Shown: in pieces, positions 13,705 to 22,701 of the stretch
Position numbering within the stretch: position 1 is the first letter of the stretch
How the letters are laid out: each line of letters starts with the position of its first letter
Program-made: the position numbers and the translations under genes
Assembly: GCF_900114475.1 (NCBI RefSeq)
Contig: NZ_FOTE01000036.1
Location: forward strand, 1 to 36,899
Direction of reading: 5' to 3'
Source: Paenibacillus sp. 1_12
Lineage (GTDB): Bacteria; Bacillota; Bacilli; Paenibacillales; NBRC-103111
DNA length: 36,899 bases
The notes under the pieces: model-generated
What the model saw: only the letters and a program-made list of their open reading frames with translations
The model's database searches: none
Told to the model about the DNA's origin: nothing

Positions 13705-15084
13705 TCAACCCAGCAGTTCCTTCCGTGCCTCCGCAATCGATGTCACCAGGATGTCTACAAGCGACTCCACCTGATCCTTCTGAATGATCAAAGGAGGACA
13801 TACGGCTATGATGTCCGTATTATCGATCATGATCGAGCGCGTGATCAGACCTTTTTCCTTCGCTTTGTCGAATACGAGCTGTGCAGCCTTCTTGGCTGCC
13901 GGAAACGCCCGTTTGTCCGCCTTGTCTTCGACGAGCTCAACCGAAGCGAGCAGCCCCCGGTACGTGACGTTGCCTACAATATCCGAATCCCGCTTCAGCT
14001 GCTCCAGCCCGGCGCTAAGAACTTGGCCCATGGCGGCAGCATTCGCGACCAGATTTTCCCGTTCGATGATCTCCAGATTTTTAAGCGCCACTGCGCAAGC
14101 GGCCGGATGCCCGCTGTAGGTATATCCATGAGGCAATATAGCGGTGGACAGTTCCGCAAGTTCCTGATGCAAGCCGTCGTTCAAAATCACGCCGCCAAGC
14201 GGAATGTACCCACTCGTGATCCCTTTCGCGAACGTCATCAGGTCGGCCACCACACCCTCGTGCTCCATGCCGAACCATTTTCCGGTTCGTCCGAAGCCGG
14301 TAATGACCTCGTCGGCGATCATCAGAATGCCGTACTTGTCGCAAAGACGGCGGATTTCTTTCATGTAGCCGGGCGGCGGGACGATGACCCCGCCTGCTCC
14401 TTGAATCGGTTCGACAATAACCGCCGCCACTGTTTCAGGACCTTCCCGGAGAATCGTCTCCTCCATACTTTGCACTGCGCAGGCGGCGCCGCCTTCGGCG
14501 CAAGATTCGCACTTGTCGCAGCGATAGCTGTATGGTGCGCCCGTTTGCACGAATCCACCGGCGAGCGGTCCGCCCGCCAGGCGGAACGCCGGGATGCCGG
14601 TGGCGCTCGTCGCGCCCATCGTCACGCCATGGTAGGCGCGATAGCGGGCGATGATTTTATAACGGTTCGTCTCGCCCTTCAATTTGAAATAATGGCGAAC
14701 CAATTTAAATACGGTATCGTTCGATTCCGAACCGCCCGATGTGAAATGGCAGACGTTCAAGTCGGCGGGCGCGAGAGACGCCACTTTCTCGGCCAGCAGG
14801 ATGGCGGGCTCATGGGAAAACCGGTTGAAGGAGTGGCTGTAGGCTAACTTGCTCATTTGCTCCATAGCCGCTTGCGCCAGTTCCTGCCTCCCGTGGCCCA
14901 CATTTACGTTCCACAGGGAGGATAACCCGTCGATATACTGTTTTCCTTCGGTATCGTACAAATAAATGCCTTCGCCCCGTTGCATGATGACAGACGGTCC
15001 CTGTTCGTAATGATCCTTAATCGAGCTGGTCGGATGCAAAATATGCTTACGATCCAGTTCCATCAATCGTTGATTATCAGCCAT
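13705..15084 (-). CDS. Class III PLP-dependent aminotransferase (omega-amino acid type)
   Basis: It transfers an amino group from a terminal amine or omega-amino acid, probably to pyruvate, giving an aldehyde and alanine. It has 459 residues with class III features: HFTSGGSESNDTVFKL (phosphate loop), YRAYHGVTMGA, IADEVITGFGRTG (D258 contacts the PLP ring) and TFAKGITSGYIPLGG (K287, Schiff base). A cysteine group CDKCESC (C189, C192, C195) plus C202 sits in the loop before the large domain, also seen in some class III enzymes. Its ribosome site AGGTGA overlaps the stop of the MoaD-like frame upstream, so translation is coupled. Alanine dehydrogenase in the same operon would regenerate pyruvate. 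Confidence 0.9.
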   Translation of the reverse strand: MADNQRLMELDRKHILHPTSSIKDHYEQGPSVIMQRGEGIYLYDTEGKQYIDGLSSLWNVNVGHGRQELAQAAMEQMSKLAYSHSFNRFSHEPAILLAEKVASLAPADLNVCHFTSGGSESNDTVFKLVRHYFKLKGETNRYKIIARYRAYHGVTMGATSATGIPAFRLAGGPLAGGFVQTGAPYSYRCDKCESCAEGGAACAVQSMEETILREGPETVAAVIVEPIQGAGGVIVPPPGYMKEIRRLCDKYGILMIADEVITGFGRTGKWFGMEHEGVVADLMTFAKGITSGYIPLGGVILNDGLHQELAELSTAILPHGYTYSGHPAACAVALKNLEIIERENLVANAAAMGQVLSAGLEQLKRDSDIVGNVTYRGLLASVELVEDKADKRAFPAAKKAAQLVFDKAKEKGLITRSIMIDNTDIIAVCPPLIIQKDQVESLVDILVTSIAEARKELLG

Positions 15085-15090
15085 CTTTCT

Positions 15091-15249
15091 TCACCTCACG
15101 TCGAATTTGTAATGAAAAGGGTACAATTTAACCCATGCTTCGTTAGGAACAATCTTGTTCTCGTCCGCCAGTTCCCCGTTGACCAAAATCAACCCGACTT
15201 CCCCATGCGTCAAACCGTGCTTTTCGAGTGACGTATCATGCCGTGTCAT
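15091..15249 (-). CDS. Short MoaD/ThiS-like beta-grasp protein, possibly truncated
   Basis: The 52-codon frame from ATG 15249 reads LEKHGLTHGEVGLILVNGEL then ADENKIVPNEAWVKLYPF. The segment GLTHGEVGLILVNGEL...V.LYPF resembles the second half of MoaD/ThiS/Mut7-C ubiquitin-like domains (EVGLVLVNGR...GDRVALFPP). The N-terminal strand is missing and the C-terminal Gly-Gly tail needed for sulfur transfer is absent. It has no good ribosome site of its own. Its stop codon lies inside the aminotransferase ribosome site, and the frame seems kept within the operon. It may be a remnant. Confidence 0.4.
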   Translation of the reverse strand: MTRHDTSLEKHGLTHGEVGLILVNGELADENKIVPNEAWVKLYPFHYKFDVR

Positions 15250-15312
15250 CTTAATTAATAGTAATTATCGTGCCAACTTCGTGGAATTGGATGACGGAAC
15301 ATTTTACTATCT

Positions 15313-16374
15313 TTAATTCAACCGATGAAGCCTTTCCCGAATCGCGTTCCCAACCTCTTGCGTCGATGCCGTTCCGCCAATATCCGCCGTACGAATCCCG
15401 CTTTCCATCACATCTTCGATGACCTGAAGAAGCGCGGTTCCGAGTTCCTCTTCACCAAAATAATCGAGCATCATCTTCGCCGTCCAAATCTGGCCGACGG
15501 GATTTGCGATGCCTTTGCCGTATATATCAGGTGCGGAACCGTGTACCGGCTCGAACATGGATGGATATTTGCCGTCCAAATTGATATTGATGGAAGGGGC
15601 GATTCCGATGCTTCCCATAATGGCTCCCCCAATATCGGTCAAAATATCGCCGAACAAGTTGCTGGCCACCACCACATCGAACAGCTGCGGACGGCTGACA
15701 AAAAACGCGGCAAGCGCATCGATATGATACGAGCTGGTTTTCACTTCGGGATAATCGGTCTGCACTTCCTTGAAAATCTGATCCCAGAACGGCATCGTAT
15801 GATAAATCCCGTTCGACTTGGTCGCGCTCGTCACATGTCCTCTTCTTTTCTGCGCCAACTCGAAGGCATAGCGCATCGCCGCTTCGGACCCTTTGCGCGT
15901 AAATACAGCGTTCTGGATCGCGATTTCATCCTCGCCTTGATGAATTCTCCCGCCAATCTCGCTGTATTCTCCTTCGCTGTTCTCCCGTACGACAATCAGG
16001 TCGAAGTTTTTGGGGTTCACAAGCGGCGATGCGACGCCTCTTAATTGCTTGGCCGGACGGAGATTGATCGTCTGGCGGAAGCCTTTGCGGATTTTGAGCA
16101 GCAATCCCCAGAGCGAGATGTGATCCGGCACGAGCTGCGGATCGCCGACTGCACCGAGAAAAACGCCATTGAAGCCCGCAAGTATGTCCAACCCGTCATC
16201 CGGCATCATTTTGCCCGTCTCGCAGTAATATTCGCAGTTCCACGGAAACTCAACAAAATCGAAACGAAGACCGCCGTGAATCTGTTCGATGCAGCGCAGC
16301 ACTTCGAGCGCTTCAGGTACCACTTCTTTGCCGATGCCGTCGCCCGGTAGGACGGCGATTTCTAGAACTTTCAC
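15313..16374 (-). CDS. Tartrate/D-malate dehydrogenase (isopropylmalate dehydrogenase family)
   Basis: It performs NAD- and metal-dependent oxidation, usually with decarboxylation, of tartrate or D-malate-like hydroxy acids. The 353 residues begin EIAVLPGDGIGKEVVPEAL. Features that set tartrate/D-malate enzymes apart from LeuB are present: EFPWNCEYYCETGKMMPDDG, LGAVGDPQLVPDHISLWGLL, RQTINLRPAKQL and VVRENSEGEYSEIGGR. The catalytic lysine lies in TSATKSNGIYH and the metal aspartates in ASNLFGDILTDIGG. It starts at GTG 16374, 9 nt after GGAGGG. It sits mid-operon between the alanine dehydrogenase and aminotransferase genes. Confidence 0.9.
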   Translation of the reverse strand: MKVLEIAVLPGDGIGKEVVPEALEVLRCIEQIHGGLRFDFVEFPWNCEYYCETGKMMPDDGLDILAGFNGVFLGAVGDPQLVPDHISLWGLLLKIRKGFRQTINLRPAKQLRGVASPLVNPKNFDLIVVRENSEGEYSEIGGRIHQGEDEIAIQNAVFTRKGSEAAMRYAFELAQKRRGHVTSATKSNGIYHTMPFWDQIFKEVQTDYPEVKTSSYHIDALAAFFVSRPQLFDVVVASNLFGDILTDIGGAIMGSIGIAPSININLDGKYPSMFEPVHGSAPDIYGKGIANPVGQIWTAKMMLDYFGEEELGTALLQVIEDVMESGIRTADIGGTASTQEVGNAIRERLHRLN

Positions 16375-16418
16375 GTTATTAACCCTCCATTGCGCTCCCT
16401 ATTTCCCTAGGATGCGGT

Positions 16419-17543
16419 TTATTTGGTGTTTACTAGTAGGATCTTCTCGTAAGGAACGTAAGGGAAACCGAGATCTCTGGCGACCGGAGCGCAGGTGACC
16501 TGTCCTTCCGTCACATTCAAGCCTTTGGCCAAGGCAGGATTCCCGTTCACCGCGCTTGCCAATCCCTTGTCCGCGATTTCTAGGACATAAGGCATCGTAA
16601 CGTTGGTAAGTCCGATGGTGGAAGTCCGCGACACCGCACCCGGCATGTTGGCGACCGCGTAATGAACAACGCCGTGCTTAATATAAGTCGGATTGTCATG
16701 CGTCGTCACACTGTCGACCGTTTCAAAAATACCTCCCTGGTCTACGGCAACGTCGACGATGACGGAGCCGGGTTTCATCGTCTTGACCATTTCTTCCGTG
16801 ACGAGTCTGGGAGCTTTCGCACCGGGAATGAGCACCGCTCCGATGACCAGATCCGACTCCTTCACGCATTCCGCGATGTTCGCCGGATTCGAGATCACCG
16901 TGTTCACGGATTTTCCGAACAGATCATCCAACGCGCGAAGCCGATCAGGATTGGAATCGATAATCGTGACGTCTCCGCCGAGCCCGATCGCGATTTTGGC
17001 CGCATTCGTTCCGACGACGCCGCCGCCGATAATTGTCACCTTGCCACGTTTGACTCCCGGGATGCCGGACAGTAAAATTCCGATTCCTCCGTGCGGCTTT
17101 TCCAAAAATTGCGCGCCGATCTGCACCGACATTCTGCCGGCCACTTCGCTCATTGGGGTAAGCAATGGCAATCTCCCGCCTGTCTCCACCGTTTCATACG
17201 CAACAGCGGTAACACCGCTATCCACGAGAGCTTGGGCAAGCTTACGCTCGGCCGCCAAATGCAAATACGTGAACAGAATCAGTCCTTTTCGAAAATACAT
17301 ATACTCCGACGGCAACGGCTCCTTGACCTTGAGAATCATCTCCGCCTGCGACCAAACATCGGATGCCCCTGCGATCTGCGCCCCAGCCTTCAAATAATCC
17401 TCATCCGCAAAACCGCTGCCTACTCCGGCACCCGACTCGACGAATACATCATGACCTCGCCCGACCAAGTCCAACACTCCGGATGGCGTAATGGCGACAC
17501 GATTCTCATTATTTTTGATTTCTTGTGGAATCCCGATGATCAT
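16419..17543 (-). CDS. ald: Alanine dehydrogenase
   Basis: It catalyses reversible oxidative deamination of L-alanine to pyruvate and ammonia with NAD. From ATG 17543 the protein has 374 residues, the normal length. ATG 17543 has GAGAGGGG just upstream; an ATG nine codons earlier overlaps the end of the aldehyde dehydrogenase gene. Conserved features are [20 protein letters not shown], the substrate lysine in LKVKEP (K74), H95 in [24 protein letters not shown], the NAD loop [15 protein letters not shown], and VDVAVDQGG. In this operon it would recycle the alanine made by the class III aminotransferase. It lies 13 bp after the aldehyde dehydrogenase gene. Confidence 0.95.
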   Translation of the reverse strand: MIIGIPQEIKNNENRVAITPSGVLDLVGRGHDVFVESGAGVGSGFADEDYLKAGAQIAGASDVWSQAEMILKVKEPLPSEYMYFRKGLILFTYLHLAAERKLAQALVDSGVTAVAYETVETGGRLPLLTPMSEVAGRMSVQIGAQFLEKPHGGIGILLSGIPGVKRGKVTIIGGGVVGTNAAKIAIGLGGDVTIIDSNPDRLRALDDLFGKSVNTVISNPANIAECVKESDLVIGAVLIPGAKAPRLVTEEMVKTMKPGSVIVDVAVDQGGIFETVDSVTTHDNPTYIKHGVVHYAVANMPGAVSRTSTIGLTNVTMPYVLEIADKGLASAVNGNPALAKGLNVTEGQVTCAPVARDLGFPYVPYEKILLVNTK

Positions 17544-17556
17544 GGTGAATCCCCTC

Positions 17557-19002
17557 TCATTTACCGGCATGCGTTATATTATGGTTAATCATGATCAACT
17601 TCATTTCCGTCATTTCCTCAACGGCATATTTGACTCCCTCGCGGCCCACGCCGCTGTCTTTCACGCCACCGTAGGGCATGTGGTCCACCCGAAAAGAAGG
17701 CGTATCGTTGAGCATCACACCTCCGACATGCAGTGTTTTTGCCGCGTAGAAAGCATTATGCATGTTCGAGGTATAAATGCCGGCTTGCAGTCCGAAGCGC
17801 GAGTCGTTGACGTAATTCACGGCCTCCTCCACGGATTTCACCTTATTGATTAGCACGACAGGCGCAAAAGCTTCCTGGCAGGAAACTTTCGTTTCCGGAT
17901 CGACTCCGAGCAAAACCGTAGGCATAACAATATTGCCTTCAGCGGTTCCCCCTGTGGCGATCACCGCACCGTTCTGTTTGGCTTCCTCAATCCAGCTCAA
18001 CGTTCGCTCGACGTCTCTCCGGCTGATCAAGGCGGAAAGATCGGTCCTTTCGTCCAGCGGGTCTCCGATGGTCAGCTTGTGTGTCTCCTCTACGAACTTG
18101 TTAACAAACGCGTCGTAAATCGCATCATGAACGTAAATCCGCTGTAGCGAAACGCACACTTGCCCCTGGAAACTGAACGAGCTGATGACGCAACGGGCAA
18201 TAATTTCGTCGATGTCAACGTCCCGGTCTACGATCAACGCCGAATTCGAGCCGAGTTCCAAGGTCACCCGCTTTAACCCCGCCCTGCTGCGAATTTCCAT
18301 TCCGACTCCCGGACTTCCCGTAAACGTCACGGCTTTGATACGCGGGTCCGTCACGATCTTGTCGCCAACTGTCCTTCCATCCCCCGTCACAATATTTAAT
18401 GCTCCGGCCGGAAGACCGGCTTCAGCAAACAACTCCGCTATCAAAAACGAACTTAGCGGGGTTTGCGAAGCGGGTTTCAAAACGACCGAATTGCCCGCTG
18501 CAATCGCAGGCCCGACCTTATGGGCGACAAGATTCATCGGAAAGTTGAATGGCGTAATGGCACCGACGGCTCCCAGCGGCTCCCTGACGGTGTAGGCTGT
18601 CCGGTTTTCCCCGCCGGGCGCGGCGTCAATCGCGATTTGCTCACCGTGAATGCGCCTTGCTTCCTCCGAGGAAAACTTATAGGTCATGATCGTACGCTGC
18701 ACTTCCGCGCGGGCCATGGCAAGCGGCTTGGCGGCTTCCACGGCGATCAGCCGGGCCGCCTCCTCGGCTCGCTCGGTCAGGAGCGATGTGACTTTACCCA
18801 AAATTTCGGCTCTCTGATGGCTCGGCATCGCAGCCATGACCTTAGCGGCACGATCAGCGGCGGCGATTGCAGATTCGGTCTCCTGTATCGTAGCTTGAGG
18901 AATTTCAGCGATCGCCTCCTCTGAGTAGGGCGATTTCAGAGTCTCATAGTTTTGAGCTTCAAACCACCTGCCGTCAATGAATAACTTCTTTCTTCTGCTC
19001 AC
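17557..19002 (-). CDS. NAD(P)-dependent aldehyde dehydrogenase
   Basis: It oxidises an aldehyde, probably the semialdehyde released by the operon's aminotransferase, to the acid. From GTG 19002 it has 481 residues, a standard length. The cofactor-binding region includes TPFNFPMN (N153) and [10 protein letters not shown] (K176). The general base is in [12 protein letters not shown] (E249) and the nucleophile in [13 protein letters not shown] (C283). [15 protein letters not shown] near the end is typical of semialdehyde, lactaldehyde and phosphonoacetaldehyde dehydrogenases. Upstream in-frame codons exist, but they run into the terminator stem of the previous operon. It is the first gene of the catabolic operon. 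Confidence 0.9.
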   Translation of the reverse strand: MSRRKKLFIDGRWFEAQNYETLKSPYSEEAIAEIPQATIQETESAIAAADRAAKVMAAMPSHQRAEILGKVTSLLTERAEEAARLIAVEAAKPLAMARAEVQRTIMTYKFSSEEARRIHGEQIAIDAAPGGENRTAYTVREPLGAVGAITPFNFPMNLVAHKVGPAIAAGNSVVLKPASQTPLSSFLIAELFAEAGLPAGALNIVTGDGRTVGDKIVTDPRIKAVTFTGSPGVGMEIRSRAGLKRVTLELGSNSALIVDRDVDIDEIIARCVISSFSFQGQVCVSLQRIYVHDAIYDAFVNKFVEETHKLTIGDPLDERTDLSALISRRDVERTLSWIEEAKQNGAVIATGGTAEGNIVMPTVLLGVDPETKVSCQEAFAPVVLINKVKSVEEAVNYVNDSRFGLQAGIYTSNMHNAFYAAKTLHVGGVMLNDTPSFRVDHMPYGGVKDSGVGREGVKYAVEEMTEMKLIMINHNITHAGK

Positions 19003-19041
19003 TTCACATCGTCCCTTCGGGGTACTTAAAGAAATATTAAT

Positions 19042-19073
19042 CCCTGTTGCGGGTTTATAATCCTGCAACAGGG
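19042..19073 (-). terminator. Terminator of the sugar ABC transporter operon
   Basis: CCCTGTTGC (minus strand) pairs perfectly with GCAACAGGG around a 14-nt AT-rich loop, then ATTAATATTTCTTT follows. It lies between the binding-protein gene and the aldehyde dehydrogenase gene, about 40 bp before the latter's start, so some readthrough is possible. Confidence 0.7.
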
Positions 19074-19145
19074 GGCTTCTTGTTTATTGTCCGTTTTACC
19101 GGATCAAGCAAATGGAAAGGTGTCTTTGACTTTTCTCTTTACATC

Positions 19146-20774
19146 CTATTTTTTCTTCTTCATAGCGGTAAGCTCATCCAGAACAGGCTGAATCAGAGGC
19201 ATCTTTGCTTTAACCCAAGCGTTCCAGTTGGCCTCTACATTAGGTCCCTTCAGGACAATTCCCGCTAATTCTGTAGAAATGTTCATGACAGCGCGGGTAC
19301 GTGCAGGTGAACTATAAAAGTATACGTCTGGGTCGAGTTTCGCAAAAATCTTCGGATTTTTGGGATCAGTGAGCTCTGTTTTCTTAACATACTGATTGCG
19401 GGCTTTATCGCGCCAAATCTTCGGCAATGACGGATTAACCAACGTAAAATTGTCACGCAAAACGAGCAGAGGCGGCCATAAGTTCGGGACACTCTTGTAT
19501 TTGTCAGAAATTTGGAGGTCCCCGTTCAAGTTAACAATCGTGCCGTCGGGCTTCTTTTCCCAGTCTGTGCCTTCAATACCCAAGTTAATTAAGAGCTGCC
19601 CTTCTTCAGAAGCGGACTCGTTGAGAATGTCGAGTATGCGTTCAAACTTGGCATCGTCCAGTTTCGGGTTGAATATAAGACTACCAGCGAAGTTGGGAAT
19701 TTCATTGGCCCGATAAGTGCCGTTTTTATCCGTAAAAAACGAAAAGTTCAACGACTCGTTAGGATCAACGCCTAAATTCGATTTCATAAAGCTGGCCTGC
19801 CGGGTGCCCACGGAGCCCATACCGGCGGCGGCATTCATCGCAGAAATCCCAGCGGTATACGTTTTCGCTTCAGTTTCCGCTCCGTATGGCAGATTGTAGA
19901 ACTCAGGATGCAACAGCCCCTCATCATAGGCCTGCCGCCAAAGCTTCAACCCTTCCAGAATCTCGGGCTCGGCGAGTCCCCACTGAAACACGCCGTTAGC
20001 GTCCTGGTAGAACTGAGAGACCTCCTGGTAATGTGTAGCGTTGGGGTGGATAAAGATAATAGGAAGCTCCGATGTGGGAATGGTTATAGGAATCAGCGCC
20101 TTGCCTGCTTTGCCGGGATCCTGTTGCTTGATCTTCCGCGCGATATCCATGAGTTCAACAGTCGTGTAATACTCCTTTATTTCGGCACCAACGGCACGGA
20201 ACCAATCCGCGCGGTACCAAATTCCCGAGTGATTGATCAGTGTATCAACTGGATAGTTCTTACCCATGACAGGCTTAAACAGAATATTCTCACTGCCCAC
20301 TTGATCCGCAACATATTTATTAATGCCTGTCATATCTTGGGCTGCGGCGAGGTTCGGCCACTTTTTACGCCAGCCGTCAGGCAATTTCTTAAGCAGTCCC
20401 TGCTTTACATAGGATACATACTCTGAATGATTGTAGTTCCAGCTCCCAATATCGGGCATATCGCCGGAATTTATCATGATTCGAAACATTTCATTGTTGT
20501 TATTTGAGGGTACGGGAAGTATCTCCCAATCAAAATTGAACTTATCCTTCCAGATTTTTGCAAAGACATCGTTGTTTACGTCAAGGTTGTTATTGCCGCT
20601 GGCATACGAAATTTTCATATGCTGGGCATACTTATTTTGTTCTTTCGCCGTGGCTTCCGACGACTTCGGTGCGGATACAGCCGGGGGCGTAGTCCCACTT
20701 GAAGAACATGCCGAACCAATACCGGCCAGCATGACCGTCACAAGCAGAGACGGTATTGTTTTTGTTTTTTTCAT
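19146..20774 (-). CDS. ABC transporter substrate-binding lipoprotein (LplA-like)
   Basis: This is the extracellular sugar receptor for the two permeases encoded just upstream. It has 542 residues, typical of large LplA-type oligosaccharide-binding proteins of Paenibacillus and relatives. The signal peptide is MKKTKTIPSLLVTVMLAGIG followed by SAC, giving lipidated C23. The mature chain contains EILPVPSNNNNEMFRIMINS, GDMPDIGSW, the hinge-region WYRADWFRAVGAEI and EAYDEGLLHPEF-like elements (RQAYDEGLLHPEFYNLP). The ribosome site GGGAGAGG precedes ATG 20774. It is the last gene of a five-gene operon ending at the terminator near 19.06 kb. No ATPase is encoded here, so a shared MsmX-type ATPase is likely. 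Confidence 0.93.
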   Translation of the reverse strand: MKKTKTIPSLLVTVMLAGIGSACSSSGTTPPAVSAPKSSEATAKEQNKYAQHMKISYASGNNNLDVNNDVFAKIWKDKFNFDWEILPVPSNNNNEMFRIMINSGDMPDIGSWNYNHSEYVSYVKQGLLKKLPDGWRKKWPNLAAAQDMTGINKYVADQVGSENILFKPVMGKNYPVDTLINHSGIWYRADWFRAVGAEIKEYYTTVELMDIARKIKQQDPGKAGKALIPITIPTSELPIIFIHPNATHYQEVSQFYQDANGVFQWGLAEPEILEGLKLWRQAYDEGLLHPEFYNLPYGAETEAKTYTAGISAMNAAAGMGSVGTRQASFMKSNLGVDPNESLNFSFFTDKNGTYRANEIPNFAGSLIFNPKLDDAKFERILDILNESASEEGQLLINLGIEGTDWEKKPDGTIVNLNGDLQISDKYKSVPNLWPPLLVLRDNFTLVNPSLPKIWRDKARNQYVKKTELTDPKNPKIFAKLDPDVYFYSSPARTRAVMNISTELAGIVLKGPNVEANWNAWVKAKMPLIQPVLDELTAMKKKK

Positions 20775-20821
20775 ACAAGTCCTCTCCCTTTTTAATCATA
20801 TTATAACGCGGCGGATTGTTG

Positions 20822-21709
20822 TTATTTTATCGCGCCGATCATTATTCCTTTTACAAAGTGTTTTTGCAGGAACGGGAAGAACAGCATAACCGGAAGCATG
20901 GTACATATGATAGCGGCTGTTTTTACTCCCATAGCGAAATTTGTCTGTGCCAGCTCGATAGTGTCCCCACCGCTTGACATCAATTGAATTTGCGTATCGA
21001 TTACAATGCTTCGCAGCACCAGTTGCAGCGGATGAAGAGTCCCTTTTTGAAGAAAAATCATGGCGTGAAACCATTCATTCCAGCGGTCCACTGTGTAGAA
21101 CAGGGTTATTGTGGCAATTACGGGCGCGGACAGCGGCAAAACAATATTGGCAAGAATCCGCCATTCCCCCGCTCCGTCCATCCTCGCCGATTCCATAAGC
21201 GAATCAGGCAGGGCTTTGAAAAAATTGTGCATGAGAATCATGTAAAAGGTACTAATTGTGTTTGCCAAAACAACAGCCCATAAATTATTGGGCACCAGGT
21301 TCAGATCCTTCATTAGCATATACAAAGGAATTATTCCGCCGTCAAAAATCATAGCGACCAACACAAAGTAGAAAAGGATTCTGCGCCCGGGAAAATTTTT
21401 GCGGCTCATCCCATAAGCAAAACTTATGGTAAGAAATAAACTGAGCGGTAAAGACATTGCCAGGATCTTCAATGTATTCAAATAACCGCTGGCGATGCGC
21501 CCGTCCTCAAATATCCGTTTATACGAATCCAGCGTCGGTTCCATTGGGAAAAGCAGCAGCGGGTTTTTAATGTATTCGGTCTGTGATGTAAAGGAAATCA
21601 CGACAACGCTATAAAACGGGAACAAAACTATAAATCCCCATATAATCAGAATAGCTGGAATCACATAATCGCCTATCGTCCGTCTTTTCAATCTTTTAGT
21701 TAATTTCAT
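20822..21709 (-). CDS. Carbohydrate ABC transporter permease, LplC-like (CUT1)
   Basis: It is the inner-membrane permease with LplB. It has 295 residues with six hydrophobic segments; the first is YVIPAILIIWGFIVLFPFYS. The EAA loop that contacts the ATPase reads SLMESARMDGAGEWRILANI followed by VLPLSAPVIATI, the consensus E-S/A-A-x-x-D-G-A-G...I-x-L-P. The C-terminus QKHFVKGIMIGAIK is the usual G-x-x-x-G-A-x-K ending of this family. It starts 15 bp after the LplB-like gene, with GAAGGTGAGGG as ribosome site. Confidence 0.95.
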   Translation of the reverse strand: MKLTKRLKRRTIGDYVIPAILIIWGFIVLFPFYSVVVISFTSQTEYIKNPLLLFPMEPTLDSYKRIFEDGRIASGYLNTLKILAMSLPLSLFLTISFAYGMSRKNFPGRRILFYFVLVAMIFDGGIIPLYMLMKDLNLVPNNLWAVVLANTISTFYMILMHNFFKALPDSLMESARMDGAGEWRILANIVLPLSAPVIATITLFYTVDRWNEWFHAMIFLQKGTLHPLQLVLRSIVIDTQIQLMSSGGDTIELAQTNFAMGVKTAAIICTMLPVMLFFPFLQKHFVKGIMIGAIK

Positions 21710-21723
21710 ATGTCCCTCACCTT

Positions 21724-22671
21724 CTAGCCCAATAATCCTTCTTTGCCCATCAGCCTTGCTAAGCGGTCAGCCAGCAATAAAAATGTCATATTAACTACGG
21801 AACGGAAAAGGCTTACAGCCGTTGAGTAAGAAAAATCCGGCGCGCTTTGGAATGTGATTTTATAAATATACATATCCAGCGTTTCAGCTACGTCGCGTAC
21901 CGCTTCATTGCTCAGATTGAAGATCTGATCAAATCCTGTGGACATCAGATTGCCCATGGAGAGGATAAACATAACAATGATAGTGGGCATAATACTGGGC
22001 AGCGTAATGTGGAATATTCTTTGAAACCGGTTCACCCCATCAATGGCCGCGGCTTCGTATTGCTCTGCATCAATGCCGGCTATAGCCGCCAGGTATATGA
22101 TGGCCCCCCAGCCTGAATTCTTCCAGACCTCAGTAATGTATAGCATGGGGACAAAAATGGGTTCATTCCCCAAAAAGTTAAACGACTCAAAGCCAAACGC
22201 CTTCAAAATGCCGTTAATAAACCCGTCATAAGACAAAACAGTAATCAGGACGCTGGATAGTACCACCCATGATAAAAAATGGGGAAACGTGAGTATCGTT
22301 TGCAAACTTCTTTTCATCTTTAGGAAAATCACTTCATTTAAAAGCAGGGCAACTACAATTGCCATCGGGAACTGAAAGACCATTCTTCCCAGGTTGATTT
22401 CCAAGGTACGATATACCGATTGGATAAACGCCTGATCCAGAAATATATATTTGAAGTTCTGCATGCCAACCCACGGGCTGCCCCATATTCCGCCGCTCGC
22501 CTGATAGCTTTTAAAAGCTAAGGTAAGTCCACCCATGGGTCCGTAAGCAAAAATGATATACCAGACAATGCCGGGAAACAATAAGGTGTAAATCACCCTG
22601 TTTTTCCAAATCAATGCCATAAGTTCTCCGAATTTTTGCTTTTGCGTTCTTTCCGTAAATGAGGTACTCAT
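21724..22671 (-). CDS. Carbohydrate ABC transporter permease, LplB-like (CUT1)
   Basis: It has 315 residues and is the first permease of the pair. After a short polar start, VIYTLLFPGIVWYIIFAYGP is the first membrane span, and the YGPMGGLTLAFKSY signature of LplB/YtcP-type importers follows. The EAA loop is EQYEAAAIDGVNRFQRIFHI followed by TLPSIMPTI. The end RLARLMGKEGLLG is also usual for the family. ATG 22671 lies behind GAGAGGAGAAGG. It is co-transcribed with the kinase gene upstream (30 bp gap). Confidence 0.95.
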   Translation of the reverse strand: MSTSFTERTQKQKFGELMALIWKNRVIYTLLFPGIVWYIIFAYGPMGGLTLAFKSYQASGGIWGSPWVGMQNFKYIFLDQAFIQSVYRTLEINLGRMVFQFPMAIVVALLLNEVIFLKMKRSLQTILTFPHFLSWVVLSSVLITVLSYDGFINGILKAFGFESFNFLGNEPIFVPMLYITEVWKNSGWGAIIYLAAIAGIDAEQYEAAAIDGVNRFQRIFHITLPSIMPTIIVMFILSMGNLMSTGFDQIFNLSNEAVRDVAETLDMYIYKITFQSAPDFSYSTAVSLFRSVVNMTFLLLADRLARLMGKEGLLG

Positions 22672-22701
22672 ATTTTGGCCTTCTCCTCTCGGTTATTTTT
22701 C

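Noticed and set aside
13501-14847. Long plus-strand open frame of 448 codons opposite the aminotransferase gene
   Set aside because: It is the complementary shadow of a GC-rich gene; the minus-strand frames carry complete family motifs and ribosome sites.
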